A stretch of DNA of 64,000 nucleotides from Pirellulaceae bacterium (lineage in GTDB: Bacteria > Planctomycetota > Planctomycetia > Pirellulales > Pirellulaceae): contig JAHBXT010000002.1 in the NCBI GenBank assembly GCA_019636385.1, forward strand, positions 186,001 through 250,000. The letters run 5' to 3'. Every line of letters starts with the position of its first letter. Within the stretch, counting starts at the first letter, position 1. The notes below the pieces were generated by a model, which was given only the letters and a program-made list of their open reading frames with translations, ran no database searches and was not told where the DNA came from. Positions 51,753-60,421 of the stretch are shown here, piece after piece. A program made the position numbers and the translations under genes.

Positions 51753-52385
51753 TCATCTTCTATCATCATCGCCCAAGATCAATTGCTCGGCTTGCTCAAT
51801 GCAGTTTTCGATTTCAGACTCAGACAGTTCTAGGATTCGCCCAGCGCCCAGCAGGCTTGAAAGTCGCCGTTGGGATAGCTGACCTTCGGCGCTGGCCGCC
51901 AGGAAGATAATCTGCAGAATCATCAGTCGCAGATCGCGACTCCAGCGATTTCGACCAGACCACAGAAAGCCGCCTATGCTCAATCCGCGGGTTCGCAAAG
52001 TCGAACATACGCTACCCAATTCTGCCCGGTCGATATGCACACCACCAACGCGCTGGAGCGCTGCGATTGTTTGCACGATTTCGGGTTCGGTGACGTGTTG
52101 GTCTTCCAGAATGGTCAGGGCTGCGGCCTTGATCAGATCGCTTTGAACCGTGCGTTCATTTTCAGGTACTGAGTCACCCAGGATCGAGGTCTCGAACTGG
52201 CTCTTGCACTTGCGGCACTGGACTTGTTCCTGCCGCCGTCCAATCGGAATGACCGGGATGAAATACAGCGTCAAAAACGGTCGCACGCGCCGTCGACGAT
52301 AATTCTGCTGAGAATCGCAGGCCGGGCAATAAAAAATGCCGGTCTCAATCGTCTTCGGCCAATCCCACGTACCAATCACGATCAT
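51753..52385 (-). CDS. Zinc-ribbon protein with TerB-like C-terminal helices
   Basis: A 210-residue protein. The N-terminal ~65 residues form a zinc ribbon of the zinc_ribbon_15 type: IFYCPACDSQQNYRRRRVRP, TLYFIPVIPIGRR, QVQCRKCKSQF, with Cys20, Cys23, Cys57 and Cys60 as likely ligands. The remainder is helical, with LIKAAALTILEDQHVTEPEI and RLMILQIIFLAASAEGQLSQ reminiscent of TerB-like modules. No enzyme motif. Function unknown; a cytoplasmic regulator or adaptor is possible. It lies upstream of the deacetylase on the same strand. A repeat cluster separates it from fmt. Confidence 0.6.
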   Translation of the reverse strand: MIVIGTWDWPKTIETGIFYCPACDSQQNYRRRRVRPFLTLYFIPVIPIGRRQEQVQCRKCKSQFETSILGDSVPENERTVQSDLIKAAALTILEDQHVTEPEIVQTIAALQRVGGVHIDRAELGSVCSTLRTRGLSIGGFLWSGRNRWSRDLRLMILQIIFLAASAEGQLSQRRLSSLLGAGRILELSESEIENCIEQAEQLILGDDDRR

Positions 52386-52465
52386 GCACTGGAACCCGAT
52401 AGCTGCGCGGAAAAAATCTCTCGGTGGCTAAATTCGCCAGAACCTAGCGCGTTGGTCGAAACCCA

Positions 52466-52520
52466 CCGTCTGGCGACGGTAGCTACGTCATGGTGACGTT
52501 AGCTACGGTTTGGCGAGGGT
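52466..52520 (+). repeat. REP-like repeats, two direct copies and a partial third
   Basis: Copy one (52466-52487): CCGTC-TGGC-GACGG then TAGCTACG. Copy two (52485-52508): ACGTCA-TGG-TGACGT then TAGCTACGG, a third version of the stem that still pairs. Partial copy three (52507-52519): GGTTTGGCGAGGG. They abut the 3' end of fmt (stop at 52525-52523). The two complete copies share the TAGCTACG end while their stems differ. Confidence 0.75.
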
Positions 52521-52522
52521 TC

Positions 52523-53599
52523 TTAAGGGTGCAGTTCAGCCAGCGGACTGGTTGGCAGTTCAAATCGTGTTCCAGGCTGCAGCGGATGCCCTCTCAAGAA
52601 CTCGGCTACAGTCATATCGCGTTTGCCCGAGGGTTGCAAGCGGCTAATTGCCAATAGTCCTCGTCCGGTACGGACGACCATCACCTGGTTCCAGGGTGCC
52701 GCCCAGTCTAAGCCCAATTGTTGGCTACTACTCTGCCAGACATGTCCAAGCACTTCGTTATCTGCAGTGCAAATTGCTTCTATCGATTTACTGTCCGGTG
52801 GCAGCGGGCTGTCTAGATATCTGGCCGCTTTGATGGACAATCGCATCCTTTTACCACCCGGCCACAGCAGCTCAGCAAATGTACCGGGCCAAGGCTGGCA
52901 AGCGCGTATCAGGCGTACTAAGTATTCCGCAGGCAAACGGAAATCTAGCTGTCCATCCTGCTTGGAAAAGCGTCGCGCACGTGTCATCAAGGTTGTATCT
53001 TGGCGCTGGCCTATTGGTGACTGGCCGTCCCAATCCTCAAGCAAGTCAACCGCCTCGACAGTCGCTTGCACCCCCAGCACAGCCAATCGCGGTTCCAGTT
53101 CGCCGGCCGTTTCATCCGGCAAGATGGCAGTCGCTCGAATGGAAATGGCTGGGCCGGAATCCAATCGCGGAGTCATGTGAATCACGGTCACACCAGCCAG
53201 CTTGTCGCCGCACAGCAGACTCCACTGCACCGGTGCGGCCCCACGATGGCGAGGTAACAACGAGCCGTGTAGGTTGATGCCTCCCAGTCGAGACGACGAT
53301 AGGCAGTCGGCCGACAGTATCTGACCGTAGTCGCATACGAACAGCAGGTCACAACGTAGCTCACGCAACCGCTCGATGGCCGGAGTGTCGTTGATCGACG
53401 GAGGTTCCCAGAGTGGCAAGTTGTGCCGTGCAGCCCAGTCAGCAACGGGACGATTGGGCAATTTGCTGCCAGTCTTGGACTGCAACAGGCTGGCTGGAAC
53501 AGGTCGCGTAACGACCAGTGGAATGTCGTGCCCCAATGTGCGCAGCGCTTCTACAGATGGTACCGCAAATGGCCCTGTTCCCAGCACGACAATCCGCAT
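52523..53599 (-). CDS. fmt: Methionyl-tRNA formyltransferase
   Basis: Formylates initiator Met-tRNA using 10-formyl-tetrahydrofolate, in the cytoplasm. 358 residues, within the family's range. Marks are VVLGTGPFAVPSVEAL at the N-terminus, CDLLFVCDYGQILSADCL, the active-site GGINLHGSLLPRHRGAAPVQ (Asn109 and His111), VIHMTPRLDSGPAISIRA with Asp147, and a C-terminal tRNA-binding domain with ACQPWPGTFAELLWPGGKRM. Usually found with def and priA; neither is adjacent. It is 50 bases after the small zinc-finger-like gene on the same strand and may be transcribed with it. The repeat cluster lies at its 3' end. Confidence 0.94.
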   Translation of the reverse strand: MRIVVLGTGPFAVPSVEALRTLGHDIPLVVTRPVPASLLQSKTGSKLPNRPVADWAARHNLPLWEPPSINDTPAIERLRELRCDLLFVCDYGQILSADCLSSSRLGGINLHGSLLPRHRGAAPVQWSLLCGDKLAGVTVIHMTPRLDSGPAISIRATAILPDETAGELEPRLAVLGVQATVEAVDLLEDWDGQSPIGQRQDTTLMTRARRFSKQDGQLDFRLPAEYLVRLIRACQPWPGTFAELLWPGGKRMRLSIKAARYLDSPLPPDSKSIEAICTADNEVLGHVWQSSSQQLGLDWAAPWNQVMVVRTGRGLLAISRLQPSGKRDMTVAEFLRGHPLQPGTRFELPTSPLAELHP

Positions 53600-53649
53600 C
53601 GAATTTGTTGCTTGGCGTTTGAGTAAGAGAATAATAAGTTACGTCGCCA

Positions 53650-54072
53650 TTAGGAGCTAGGTGGCAGTCGGCTAGACAGATAACCAGCACTGGTTTGAAA
53701 ATACTTGCGGCGGCGCGATTGAACAGCGGACTGATTGGCCGAATTCTGTTGTTTCAAATCATCCAGATTCGCCAGGCAGTAACGGCATTGGACGGTCTGC
53801 AGATGGAAGCGAATGTAATCCAATTGTGCATCGTCCATTGCCGACAACAAAAAGCTGCCAAGCTGTTGTCGCGAGGGGCAAGTCAGTCGTTGGCGGCGCC
53901 AAATCTCGCCCAGTCCATGTACCCCCGCTTCGCGCGTTGCCGCCACCTGGACCAGCCGATCGCGGAGTGCGGCATCGCTGCGCAAAGCCTGTTCGATTTG
54001 AACCATCAGCTCACTGGCCAATATCTCATCCAGATAGCCTTGCAGTTGTTGGTTGGTAAAACGGTTGCTCAT
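53650..54072 (-). CDS. Small protein with anti-sigma-like zinc-finger pattern
   Basis: 140 residues from ATG 54072; a longer upstream frame lacks support. The N-terminal part is helical (NQQLQGYLDEILASELMVQI). Near the middle, RLTCPSRQQLGSFLLSAMDD is followed by YIRFHLQTVQCRYCLANLDD, a His-x4-5-Cys-x2-Cys arrangement like the zf-HC2 domain of anti-sigma factors and planctomycete sigma-associated proteins. No membrane segment and no neighbouring ECF sigma gene, so the partner is unknown. The last 30 residues are polar and Ser/Arg-rich. Located 50 bases upstream of fmt on the same strand. Confidence 0.6.
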   Translation of the reverse strand: MSNRFTNQQLQGYLDEILASELMVQIEQALRSDAALRDRLVQVAATREAGVHGLGEIWRRQRLTCPSRQQLGSFLLSAMDDAQLDYIRFHLQTVQCRYCLANLDDLKQQNSANQSAVQSRRRKYFQTSAGYLSSRLPPSS

Positions 54073-54240
54073 AACTACGATCGTAAATTTACGCGCCTGT
54101 GGTGGGCCGGCGCGGGACCACGTTGACTGCAATCAAGCAAAGCTTCTCTTCCACGACACACATTTCGTTTCACCACTCCCAGGCACCGGCGCCGATTGTG
54201 CCACCCTACAGTTGGCGTATACGGTTATCTAACTGTTACG

Positions 54241-57126
54241 TTACGGCAACGATGTGGTTTCAGCAACGGGAGTTTCAGTCGCGGGAGAAACTTGCGCATT
54301 GGCCGCAGTTACTGCTGATGGCGGCAAGAACTCGATCCAATCCACGTTCATCAGCCCTTGTTGGGATTGCTGGTTCTTAAATACCGCAAATACGTCGCAG
54401 CGTAACTGTTGAGGCTCAATGGGGCACTCGATTTGATAAAACTCTTCCCAGTGCCCGTTGACCGTTACTTCCAATGTCCCCAGCAATGTGCCGGTACGTG
54501 ACTCAGCCCGGAACTCGATGACCCCGCCTGCTCCGGCACTGGCCACTGAGGCGCGAATTCCACCAATCTGGTCCAGCCGCACATCGGGAAACATCAAGTA
54601 GCCACGATGTTCGATGGCTCCCATAAATCGTCCGCCTTCGGCCTGTTTTGAATCCAGCGCCTTGGTGCGGCGGTGTTTGGCCGCATGTTCGGCTTGTATT
54701 TTCCGCGAGCGGAGCACAATAGAAGTGGTCGAGGTCATGGCCGGTACATCGCCACGTCCCCCATCGGTATAGCTGGCCTCCAAGCGTATTGCCTGAGCAT
54801 CTGAGGGTACCGTCAGCTCATTGCGCAATCCAATCGCTGTTGGCGGGGACGATTCTTCGCTCACGCTGTAGACATACTCGACCATTGTCTGGGCATCGGC
54901 CAACGAGTAATGTTGGTGAGGCAACATCGGAACCTTGCCCCACACCCCGGTAGAACCTTTGAGCACACGCTGAACCGATTGTTCCTGTGCGCCAGCTTGA
55001 TCGCGATACTTGCGAGCAATTTCGACAAATGATGGCCCAACCAGCGGGCGATTGGCAGCATGGCAGTTCAAGCAGTCCGACTGTCGAATCAACCTCAGGC
55101 CAGGAGGTAAATCGCTGTCACCGATTGGCTGGCCATCGGCACCAACCGACGTCAACTGAACGTTCATTCGACTAACGGCCGATGGGTTAAGTTCGCTGAG
55201 TTGTGGATCTTGATCAACGGCTGCATAGTTGCTGGTGCCGTCTTCAAAGTCTGTAATCTCCAACTCGTAAGCGATCGCCTGCCCCGGCATAACGAAATCG
55301 AACTCGGTGGGTCTCAGGAACTTGATCTCGGGCGGTTGATTGCCAACGATAACCGTCGCCAGCGCGTGACCGCTAGCAGCCGAATCGTCCCAGGCTTCCA
55401 AGTAAATGGTGTATACGCCAGGGTCGGCGATTATCAATTCTTGTCGCTCATTGGCTCCGACCACTTCATCCACCGCAGGTAGACCATTGCTCAGCGTTGG
55501 TGATGCCGTTGAATTCCTGTCCCCAGTAGCATGTCGGACCACGGAATAGCTCCACAGATACTCTAGCAAATCGCCATCCGGATCGGTTGATTTAGCAGCC
55601 GATAGTTGAATTCTAAGCGGCTCACGTCCGAAGGTGCGATCGATGTCGATGACAGGGCGCGGTGCACGATTGCCGCGCACGTAATCCAGGCGGACAAGTT
55701 CTGCATCATGGTTGATGCCCCACGTCTCGCCATACAGCAATACATGCAGGACACCGCCGCGATCGAATTTCAGTTGGATGGGGCGCGTGAATTTTTCTGC
55801 CTGGAGAAACGGTTCGATACGATCTACCCGGCCGTCCGCCTTCAGGTGGACGGCCATCAGCCAATTGCGAGACCATTCATGGATAAACAAACAACCTTCG
55901 AAATAGTCGGGCAGGCGGTAGGGATGCGGTTGGTAGTCCTGAGCATAAAATACCGGGCCTGCACAGGCTGTGCGTCCGCCCGCACCGAGTTCCGGAAATT
56001 TTTCAAAAGCTGACCCAGGATAATAAATCAGCGCAGGTTGGGCCGGAGGTAGCTGGCGAGTGCCAGTATTGTTGGGAGAATGGTTTTCCGGGGCCAAGGG
56101 ATCCATCGGCTGGCCAGCCATTTTAGTTTCGAAGTCGTAGCTGGAGTAGGCAAAGTTGTCGCCGATAAAGTAAGGCCAACCGAAATTGCCCGCTTGCCGG
56201 GCTTGATTGATTTCGTCGTAACCGCGTGGACCGCGTGGACCATCCTGGCCAGCGTCTGGTCCAACATCTCCCCAGTACACATAGCCGGTTCGCTGATCGA
56301 CACTGATACGCCAGGGGTTGCGACAGCCCATGACATAGATCTCGGGCAAGCCCTGCGATCCATCGGCTGGAAATAAATTGCCTTCTGGAATCGAATAGCC
56401 GCCGCCTGGCTCAGGGCGAATGCGCAGGACTTTGCCATTCCAATTTTGCGAGTTCGCCGATGTGCGCTGCGCATCCCAGGGCTCACGATCGGCCCGTGGA
56501 TCGATCGGCGCGTAGCCTTCGGAAAAATCAAATGGATTGGTATTGTCGCCGGTACCAATGTACAAGCAACCATCCGGACCGAACTCCAGTGAACCGGCAT
56601 GATGGCAACACTCCCGCCGTTGCTCCGGATACTCCAGCAACTGCTGCTCTGAATCCAACAGCAGTCGTCCGTCGCGAAATTGAAAGCGGCTGACTCGCTG
56701 TCCCGAGAAGTCGGGCGGAGAGTACTGCAAGTAAATCCAGTGGTCGTTTTCAAAATCGGGAGCCAGGGCCAGCCCGATCAAGCCGTTCTCTTGTTCGGTC
56801 GTAACTGATAATTCGCCGACTACCGACTGCACACCCGTCTGCGGGTCAATCGTCTTAAGTTTACCCGCTAACTCAATCAAAAAAATTGTGCCATCAGCAG
56901 CAATATCGAACTCCATCGGCTGCTGCAATTGCGAGGCAATTGTTTTGCGTTCGAAACGTGACCAGTCCAGTGTTTCATCGGCAGGTTGCACGAGGCTGGA
57001 GTCTGCCGAGTCAATCAGATCAGCAGCCACACAGGGGCCAAACGCAATGGTCAACGAAAGGCAATTTCCCAACAGCCGCCAGCCTGCATGGAGCGCTGCG
57101 CGAAGACGGTACGTCTGTATATTCAT
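54241..57126 (-). CDS. Large secreted GSDH-type dehydrogenase with a cytochrome c domain
   Basis: 961 residues with a signal peptide (GNCLSLTIAFGPCVAADL). Residues ~45-470 match glucose/sorbosone dehydrogenase: QPMEFDIAADGTIFLIELAG, GLIGLALAPDFENDHWIYLQ, HHAGSLEFGPDGCLYIGTGD, NGKVLRIRPEPGGGYSIPEG and IYVMGCRNPWRISVDQRTGY. A PKD-like beta domain follows (about 520-620, with the DPDGDLLEYLWSY segment), then a class I cytochrome c domain with the heme motif CLNCH near 683 and a likely Met ligand in KVPMLPHQHY. The last ~160 residues look like a CBM6-like carbohydrate-binding domain. It probably oxidises a sugar outside the cytoplasm and passes electrons through the heme. Domain order resembles other planctomycete proteins. 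Confidence 0.83.
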   Translation of the reverse strand: MNIQTYRLRAALHAGWRLLGNCLSLTIAFGPCVAADLIDSADSSLVQPADETLDWSRFERKTIASQLQQPMEFDIAADGTIFLIELAGKLKTIDPQTGVQSVVGELSVTTEQENGLIGLALAPDFENDHWIYLQYSPPDFSGQRVSRFQFRDGRLLLDSEQQLLEYPEQRRECCHHAGSLEFGPDGCLYIGTGDNTNPFDFSEGYAPIDPRADREPWDAQRTSANSQNWNGKVLRIRPEPGGGYSIPEGNLFPADGSQGLPEIYVMGCRNPWRISVDQRTGYVYWGDVGPDAGQDGPRGPRGYDEINQARQAGNFGWPYFIGDNFAYSSYDFETKMAGQPMDPLAPENHSPNNTGTRQLPPAQPALIYYPGSAFEKFPELGAGGRTACAGPVFYAQDYQPHPYRLPDYFEGCLFIHEWSRNWLMAVHLKADGRVDRIEPFLQAEKFTRPIQLKFDRGGVLHVLLYGETWGINHDAELVRLDYVRGNRAPRPVIDIDRTFGREPLRIQLSAAKSTDPDGDLLEYLWSYSVVRHATGDRNSTASPTLSNGLPAVDEVVGANERQELIIADPGVYTIYLEAWDDSAASGHALATVIVGNQPPEIKFLRPTEFDFVMPGQAIAYELEITDFEDGTSNYAAVDQDPQLSELNPSAVSRMNVQLTSVGADGQPIGDSDLPPGLRLIRQSDCLNCHAANRPLVGPSFVEIARKYRDQAGAQEQSVQRVLKGSTGVWGKVPMLPHQHYSLADAQTMVEYVYSVSEESSPPTAIGLRNELTVPSDAQAIRLEASYTDGGRGDVPAMTSTTSIVLRSRKIQAEHAAKHRRTKALDSKQAEGGRFMGAIEHRGYLMFPDVRLDQIGGIRASVASAGAGGVIEFRAESRTGTLLGTLEVTVNGHWEEFYQIECPIEPQQLRCDVFAVFKNQQSQQGLMNVDWIEFLPPSAVTAANAQVSPATETPVAETTSLP

Positions 57127-57447
57127 CTAACGGTATCACTGGCTGGCAAGTGGAACGGTGCATGACTCTCGTCGAAACGTGAGTTCGACGCGGCCCTTAT
57201 TATAACCACAGCCAGTGCAAGCACGAAGCACGTTCCTGCACGCAAACTGCAACTGTCGTCGCCAGCAGGCGATGGCAGGTCCGACCAGTGCGCGCCTGGC
57301 GGTCGCTTCGATGAAGTTTGCTATTACTCAAGTCCAAAAACGTAGCTGTCGTCGCCAGTAAATGGTGTGTGCTCGTCCACCGTCTGGCGACGGTGCCACG
57401 AGGAAGACGGTAGCTACAACTGCCAGGCAGCCAATCAATTCTGGAGA
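57127..57447. other. 321-base region between the GSDH gene and rpoD, largely repeats
   Basis: Both flanking genes are on the minus strand, with rpoD upstream, so this is the rpoD 3' region plus the GSDH promoter. Most of 57252-57417 is dispersed repeats. No gene seen. Confidence 0.5.
57252..57417. repeat. REP-like cluster, at least four copies in both orientations (BIME-like)
   Basis: Reverse copies: ACTGTCGTCGCCAG (57252-57265; head decayed) and GTAGCTGTCGTCGCCAG (57342-57358). Forward copies: CCGTC-TGGC-GACGG then TGCCACG (57380-57400), and a half copy GACGGTAGCTAC (57406-57417). Another partial forward piece lies near 57291 (GCCTGGCGGTCGC). The reverse and forward copies can pair with each other over longer distances, as in bacterial interspersed mosaic elements. 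Confidence 0.7.
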
Positions 57448-59067
57448 TTAGCGAGCTGATTCGGTTCCCACGGTGCTGGGGTCGACTCCATCCACGTAGC
57501 TCAGCAGCGCTTTGTTGCGGTAGGGCTGTTGCAGCTTGCGAACCGCCTTGCTTTCAATCTGCCGAACACGTTCGCGAGTTACCGAGAATATTCGGCCCAC
57601 TTCCTCTAGGGTATAGGAGTAGCCATCGGCCAAGCCATAGCGAAGCTTCAGGATTTCTCGCTCGCGAAAATTCAGTGTCTGCATGGCTTCGTTGATATGT
57701 AGCTTGAGCGCTTCCTGATTGGCCTCCAGTAATGGGTCATACTCACGATGGTCTTCCAGGAATTCGCCGAAGTAACTGTCTTCGTGGTCGCCTACGGGTT
57801 GATCCAGCGACAAGGGCTGCTTGGACATCTTGATAATAACCCGAGCATCCTCGACGGCCATGCCGATGCGAGCAGCGGTTTCTTCGACACTGGGTTCACG
57901 ACCTAGCTCTTGAATGAGTTGACGCGACACCAATCGTACCTTGGTCATGGTATCCATCATGTGAACTGGCACGCGGATCGTGCGGCTTTGGTCAGCGATG
58001 GCGCGAGTAATTGCTTGGCGAATCCACCAGGTGGCGTAGGTTGAAAATTTGAAGCCACGCTGATGCTCGAACTTGTCCACGGCACGCATCAAGCCGGTAT
58101 TGCCTTCTTGAATTAAATCCAGAAAGCTCAGGCCCCGGTTGCGATATTTCTTGGCGATCGACACAACCAATCGCAAGTTGCTGGCCGATAGATCACGTTT
58201 GGCTGCGTCATAGGCCAGTCGATTATTGCGAACGCGCTGAATACGCCGCCCCAGAGTTCGTGGGCTTTCGTAGGTTATACGCATCAGATAGCGCAGTTCC
58301 TCGCGAGCCGATTCCAGCGATCCGCTGATCATGGGAGGCGATTGCAGCGAACAGTCCAATTGTCGCTTGAGCAACTGCATACGACCTTCGATGGCTTCTA
58401 GCTTCTTGAACAGCGGCTCCAAACGATTGGTTCGTAGATTCATTTCTTCGACCAAGCGAACGGCCCGATTACGCCGACGCGTCAGACGCTTCCAAGCAGC
58501 GCGGCGCGTGATCGCGTCTAACCGTCGATTGATAGCGATGAAGTAATCATGGTGGTTCGAGATCAACAGTTGTCGGAGCGTGGTCACATTGGGCACAATC
58601 CGCTTCATGATCGCCTTCTTCTCGGCAGCGTTGGTTACGCTGACTTCGATAGTGCGGTCGAGTCGCAGTTTGCTGTCGCGGACTTGTTCGAGAAGCTTAC
58701 ATGCACCTTGCAACATGAAGTCGGTAGCCAGCATCCAATGGCGATAACGGCTACGAGTGCGGTCGATATGTTTCGCGAAGTCGATTTCCTGCTGACGGGT
58801 TAACAGAGGAATCTCGCCCATCTGCATGAGATACATGCGGACGGGATCGTCCGTGCCGTCCGTGTCGTCATTCAATTCCTCCAGGTCGCCTTCCTCGATG
58901 TCCAGTTCGTCCAGTTCTTGAATCTCTGCCGTCTCGTTGGATTCATCCAGTTCGGCATTCAGCGCATCACCGCCAAAGCTTGCCACGGAATCCAGGTCAT
59001 CTACGTGAACGAATTCAGCTTCAAAGCCATCTTCAAAACCTGTTTCCGAGCGATACTTCTTGTTCAT
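57448..59067 (-). CDS. rpoD: RNA polymerase primary sigma factor
   Basis: 539 residues from ATG 59067, with AGAGAG upstream; an in-frame TTG 20 codons earlier is unlikely. The N-terminus (~75 residues) is very acidic ([19 protein letters not shown]). Region 1.2 is [20 protein letters not shown]; a ~190-residue non-conserved helical region follows, then region 2 ([60 protein letters not shown]), region 3 and region 4 with [20 protein letters not shown] and [18 protein letters not shown]. These are all features of the housekeeping group 1 sigma. No dnaG lies next to it. A -35/-10 candidate is at 59360-59332. Assignment is confident; role as the main sigma is the natural reading. Confidence 0.95.
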   Translation of the reverse strand: MNKKYRSETGFEDGFEAEFVHVDDLDSVASFGGDALNAELDESNETAEIQELDELDIEEGDLEELNDDTDGTDDPVRMYLMQMGEIPLLTRQQEIDFAKHIDRTRSRYRHWMLATDFMLQGACKLLEQVRDSKLRLDRTIEVSVTNAAEKKAIMKRIVPNVTTLRQLLISNHHDYFIAINRRLDAITRRAAWKRLTRRRNRAVRLVEEMNLRTNRLEPLFKKLEAIEGRMQLLKRQLDCSLQSPPMISGSLESAREELRYLMRITYESPRTLGRRIQRVRNNRLAYDAAKRDLSASNLRLVVSIAKKYRNRGLSFLDLIQEGNTGLMRAVDKFEHQRGFKFSTYATWWIRQAITRAIADQSRTIRVPVHMMDTMTKVRLVSRQLIQELGREPSVEETAARIGMAVEDARVIIKMSKQPLSLDQPVGDHEDSYFGEFLEDHREYDPLLEANQEALKLHINEAMQTLNFREREILKLRYGLADGYSYTLEEVGRIFSVTRERVRQIESKAVRKLQQPYRNKALLSYVDGVDPSTVGTESAR

Positions 59068-59574
59068 CGGTGGTCTCTCTGGTGTACAACTGGTTGGCGA
59101 GTCGGTCGTCAAGTCATCTACGGGCAACTTGTCGTCCCGAGGCTATTCGCAAGGAGCACTCGCAATGCCAGTGAACCATGGAGAACTGGTGGGGAGCTGT
59201 AAGTCTTTACGGAGCAATTGTTTGCGCCCGTCGTCGGGTTGGGACGTCCAGTGGCGACGTTTCGATTTAACCTCGTTTAGACGCAGAAGGTTCGATGGGC
59301 GTTTCCTAAAAACAACAACAGTCGGCAACGAATCCTAGGCAGTCCAGGGGGATCGGACAAGTCTTTGAAGGTGGGTGTCGCTGGTCAGGCAGTGATTGCC
59401 AGCTCATAATGCTACCCAACCATAACCAATTCCTCGTTTCGTGGGGTGGGACAAGCGGGGCAGACAAGTTCTGTGTGGCACGTCATAAAACACGCAGATA
59501 CAGGCAGTTCGTTCACATATCAAATGTCTTTCCCCGCGTCCGCCCACCGCGTGCGCTAACAAGAATGTCCCCGA
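59068..59574. other. 507-base divergent region upstream of rpoD and the MBL gene
   Basis: Should contain promoters for rpoD (minus) and the hydrolase at 59575 (plus). A possible rpoD promoter is listed separately. A short minus-strand frame (59143-59328) is rich in Arg and Lys but has no supporting feature. No repeat-family copy here. Confidence 0.45.
59332..59360 (-). promoter_or_regulatory. Candidate rpoD promoter
   Basis: On the minus strand TTGTCC (59360-59355) and TAGGAT (59337-59332) each match four of six consensus bases and have the ideal 17-base spacing. The -10 would lie about 265 bases upstream of the rpoD ATG, giving a long leader. A moderate match by pattern only. Confidence 0.3.
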
Positions 59575-60384
59575 GTGCCCTATCAATTTGACACTTCTGA
59601 CATCACCGGCCAGTTCATTTTGCTGGGCACGGGCACTTCCGTAGGGGTGCCGACCATTGGTTGCGGCTGCGAAGTTTGCCGGAGCACAAATCCGCGAAAT
59701 TGTCGCACCCGAACGGCGGCAATTGCAGGGCTGCCCGAAGGTAATCTGCTGTTCGATACACCGCCCGATTTGCGGCAGCAGTTGTTACGAGAGAACATCG
59801 GAATCGTGCACGCCGTAGCCTTCACGCACGACCACGCCGACCATCTCATGGGGCTGGATGATCTTCGGCTGTTTCCGTTTCGATTGGGTGGGCCTGTGCC
59901 GCTGTACTGTGAACCGAATGTCCAGCAGCGGATCGCCAAGACGTTTGATTACGCATTCAACGACGGACCGCAAACTCATCCTGGAGCCATTCCCAGCCTA
60001 ACGTTTCATGCAATTGGTACTGAGCCGTTTCACGTATTGGGCGCTCAAGTGCGACCGCTAAGAATGTTGCACGGTCCCAATTTCCAAGTTCTTGGATTTC
60101 GGCTCGGTAACATCGCCTTTTGTACTGACACCAATTACATTCCCGAAAGCAGTTTGCAAGTGTTAGCGGGCGTTGAATATTTGATCCTTGATGCACTGCG
60201 CTATCAACCACACCCCACGCATTTTCACGTGGATGCGGCCATTGATGTCATTCGTCAGGTAGGGCCGCGTCAAGCGTATTTAACCCACATTTGCCACGAC
60301 CTGGAACATGAAGAAACGTGTCGGCGCCTGCCCGACGGAATTGACCTAGCCTATGACGGCCTGCGTTTGCCGCTGGTGCTGTAG
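59575..60384 (+). CDS. MBL-fold metallo-hydrolase (PhnP-like)
   Basis: A 269-residue metallo-beta-lactamase-fold protein resembling PhnP and related phosphodiesterases. LLGTGTSVGVPTIGCGCEVC gives the N-terminal strand with a Cys pair (C-x-C-x2-C-type zinc-binding insert typical of PhnP-like proteins), FTHDHADHLMGLDDLRLFPF holds HxHxDH (85-90), and later LRMLHGPNFQVLGFRL, AFCTDTNYIP (the bridging Asp) and YLTHICHDLEH give the remaining ligands. Cyclic phosphate is the known PhnP substrate; no phosphonate operon is present here, so a housekeeping RNA or nucleotide role is possible. The start is GTG 59575. No operon partner. Confidence 0.85.
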   Translation: MPYQFDTSDITGQFILLGTGTSVGVPTIGCGCEVCRSTNPRNCRTRTAAIAGLPEGNLLFDTPPDLRQQLLRENIGIVHAVAFTHDHADHLMGLDDLRLFPFRLGGPVPLYCEPNVQQRIAKTFDYAFNDGPQTHPGAIPSLTFHAIGTEPFHVLGAQVRPLRMLHGPNFQVLGFRLGNIAFCTDTNYIPESSLQVLAGVEYLILDALRYQPHPTHFHVDAAIDVIRQVGPRQAYLTHICHDLEHEETCRRLPDGIDLAYDGLRLPLVL

Positions 60385-60421
60385 CACGCACCGCTGCCGG
60401 TCACACCTAATCGTCATCCCG

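Noticed and set aside
59143-59328. 61-codon Lys/Arg-rich minus-strand frame upstream of rpoD
   Set aside because: No ribosome-binding site, no homology I recognise, and it overlaps the leader of the candidate rpoD promoter.
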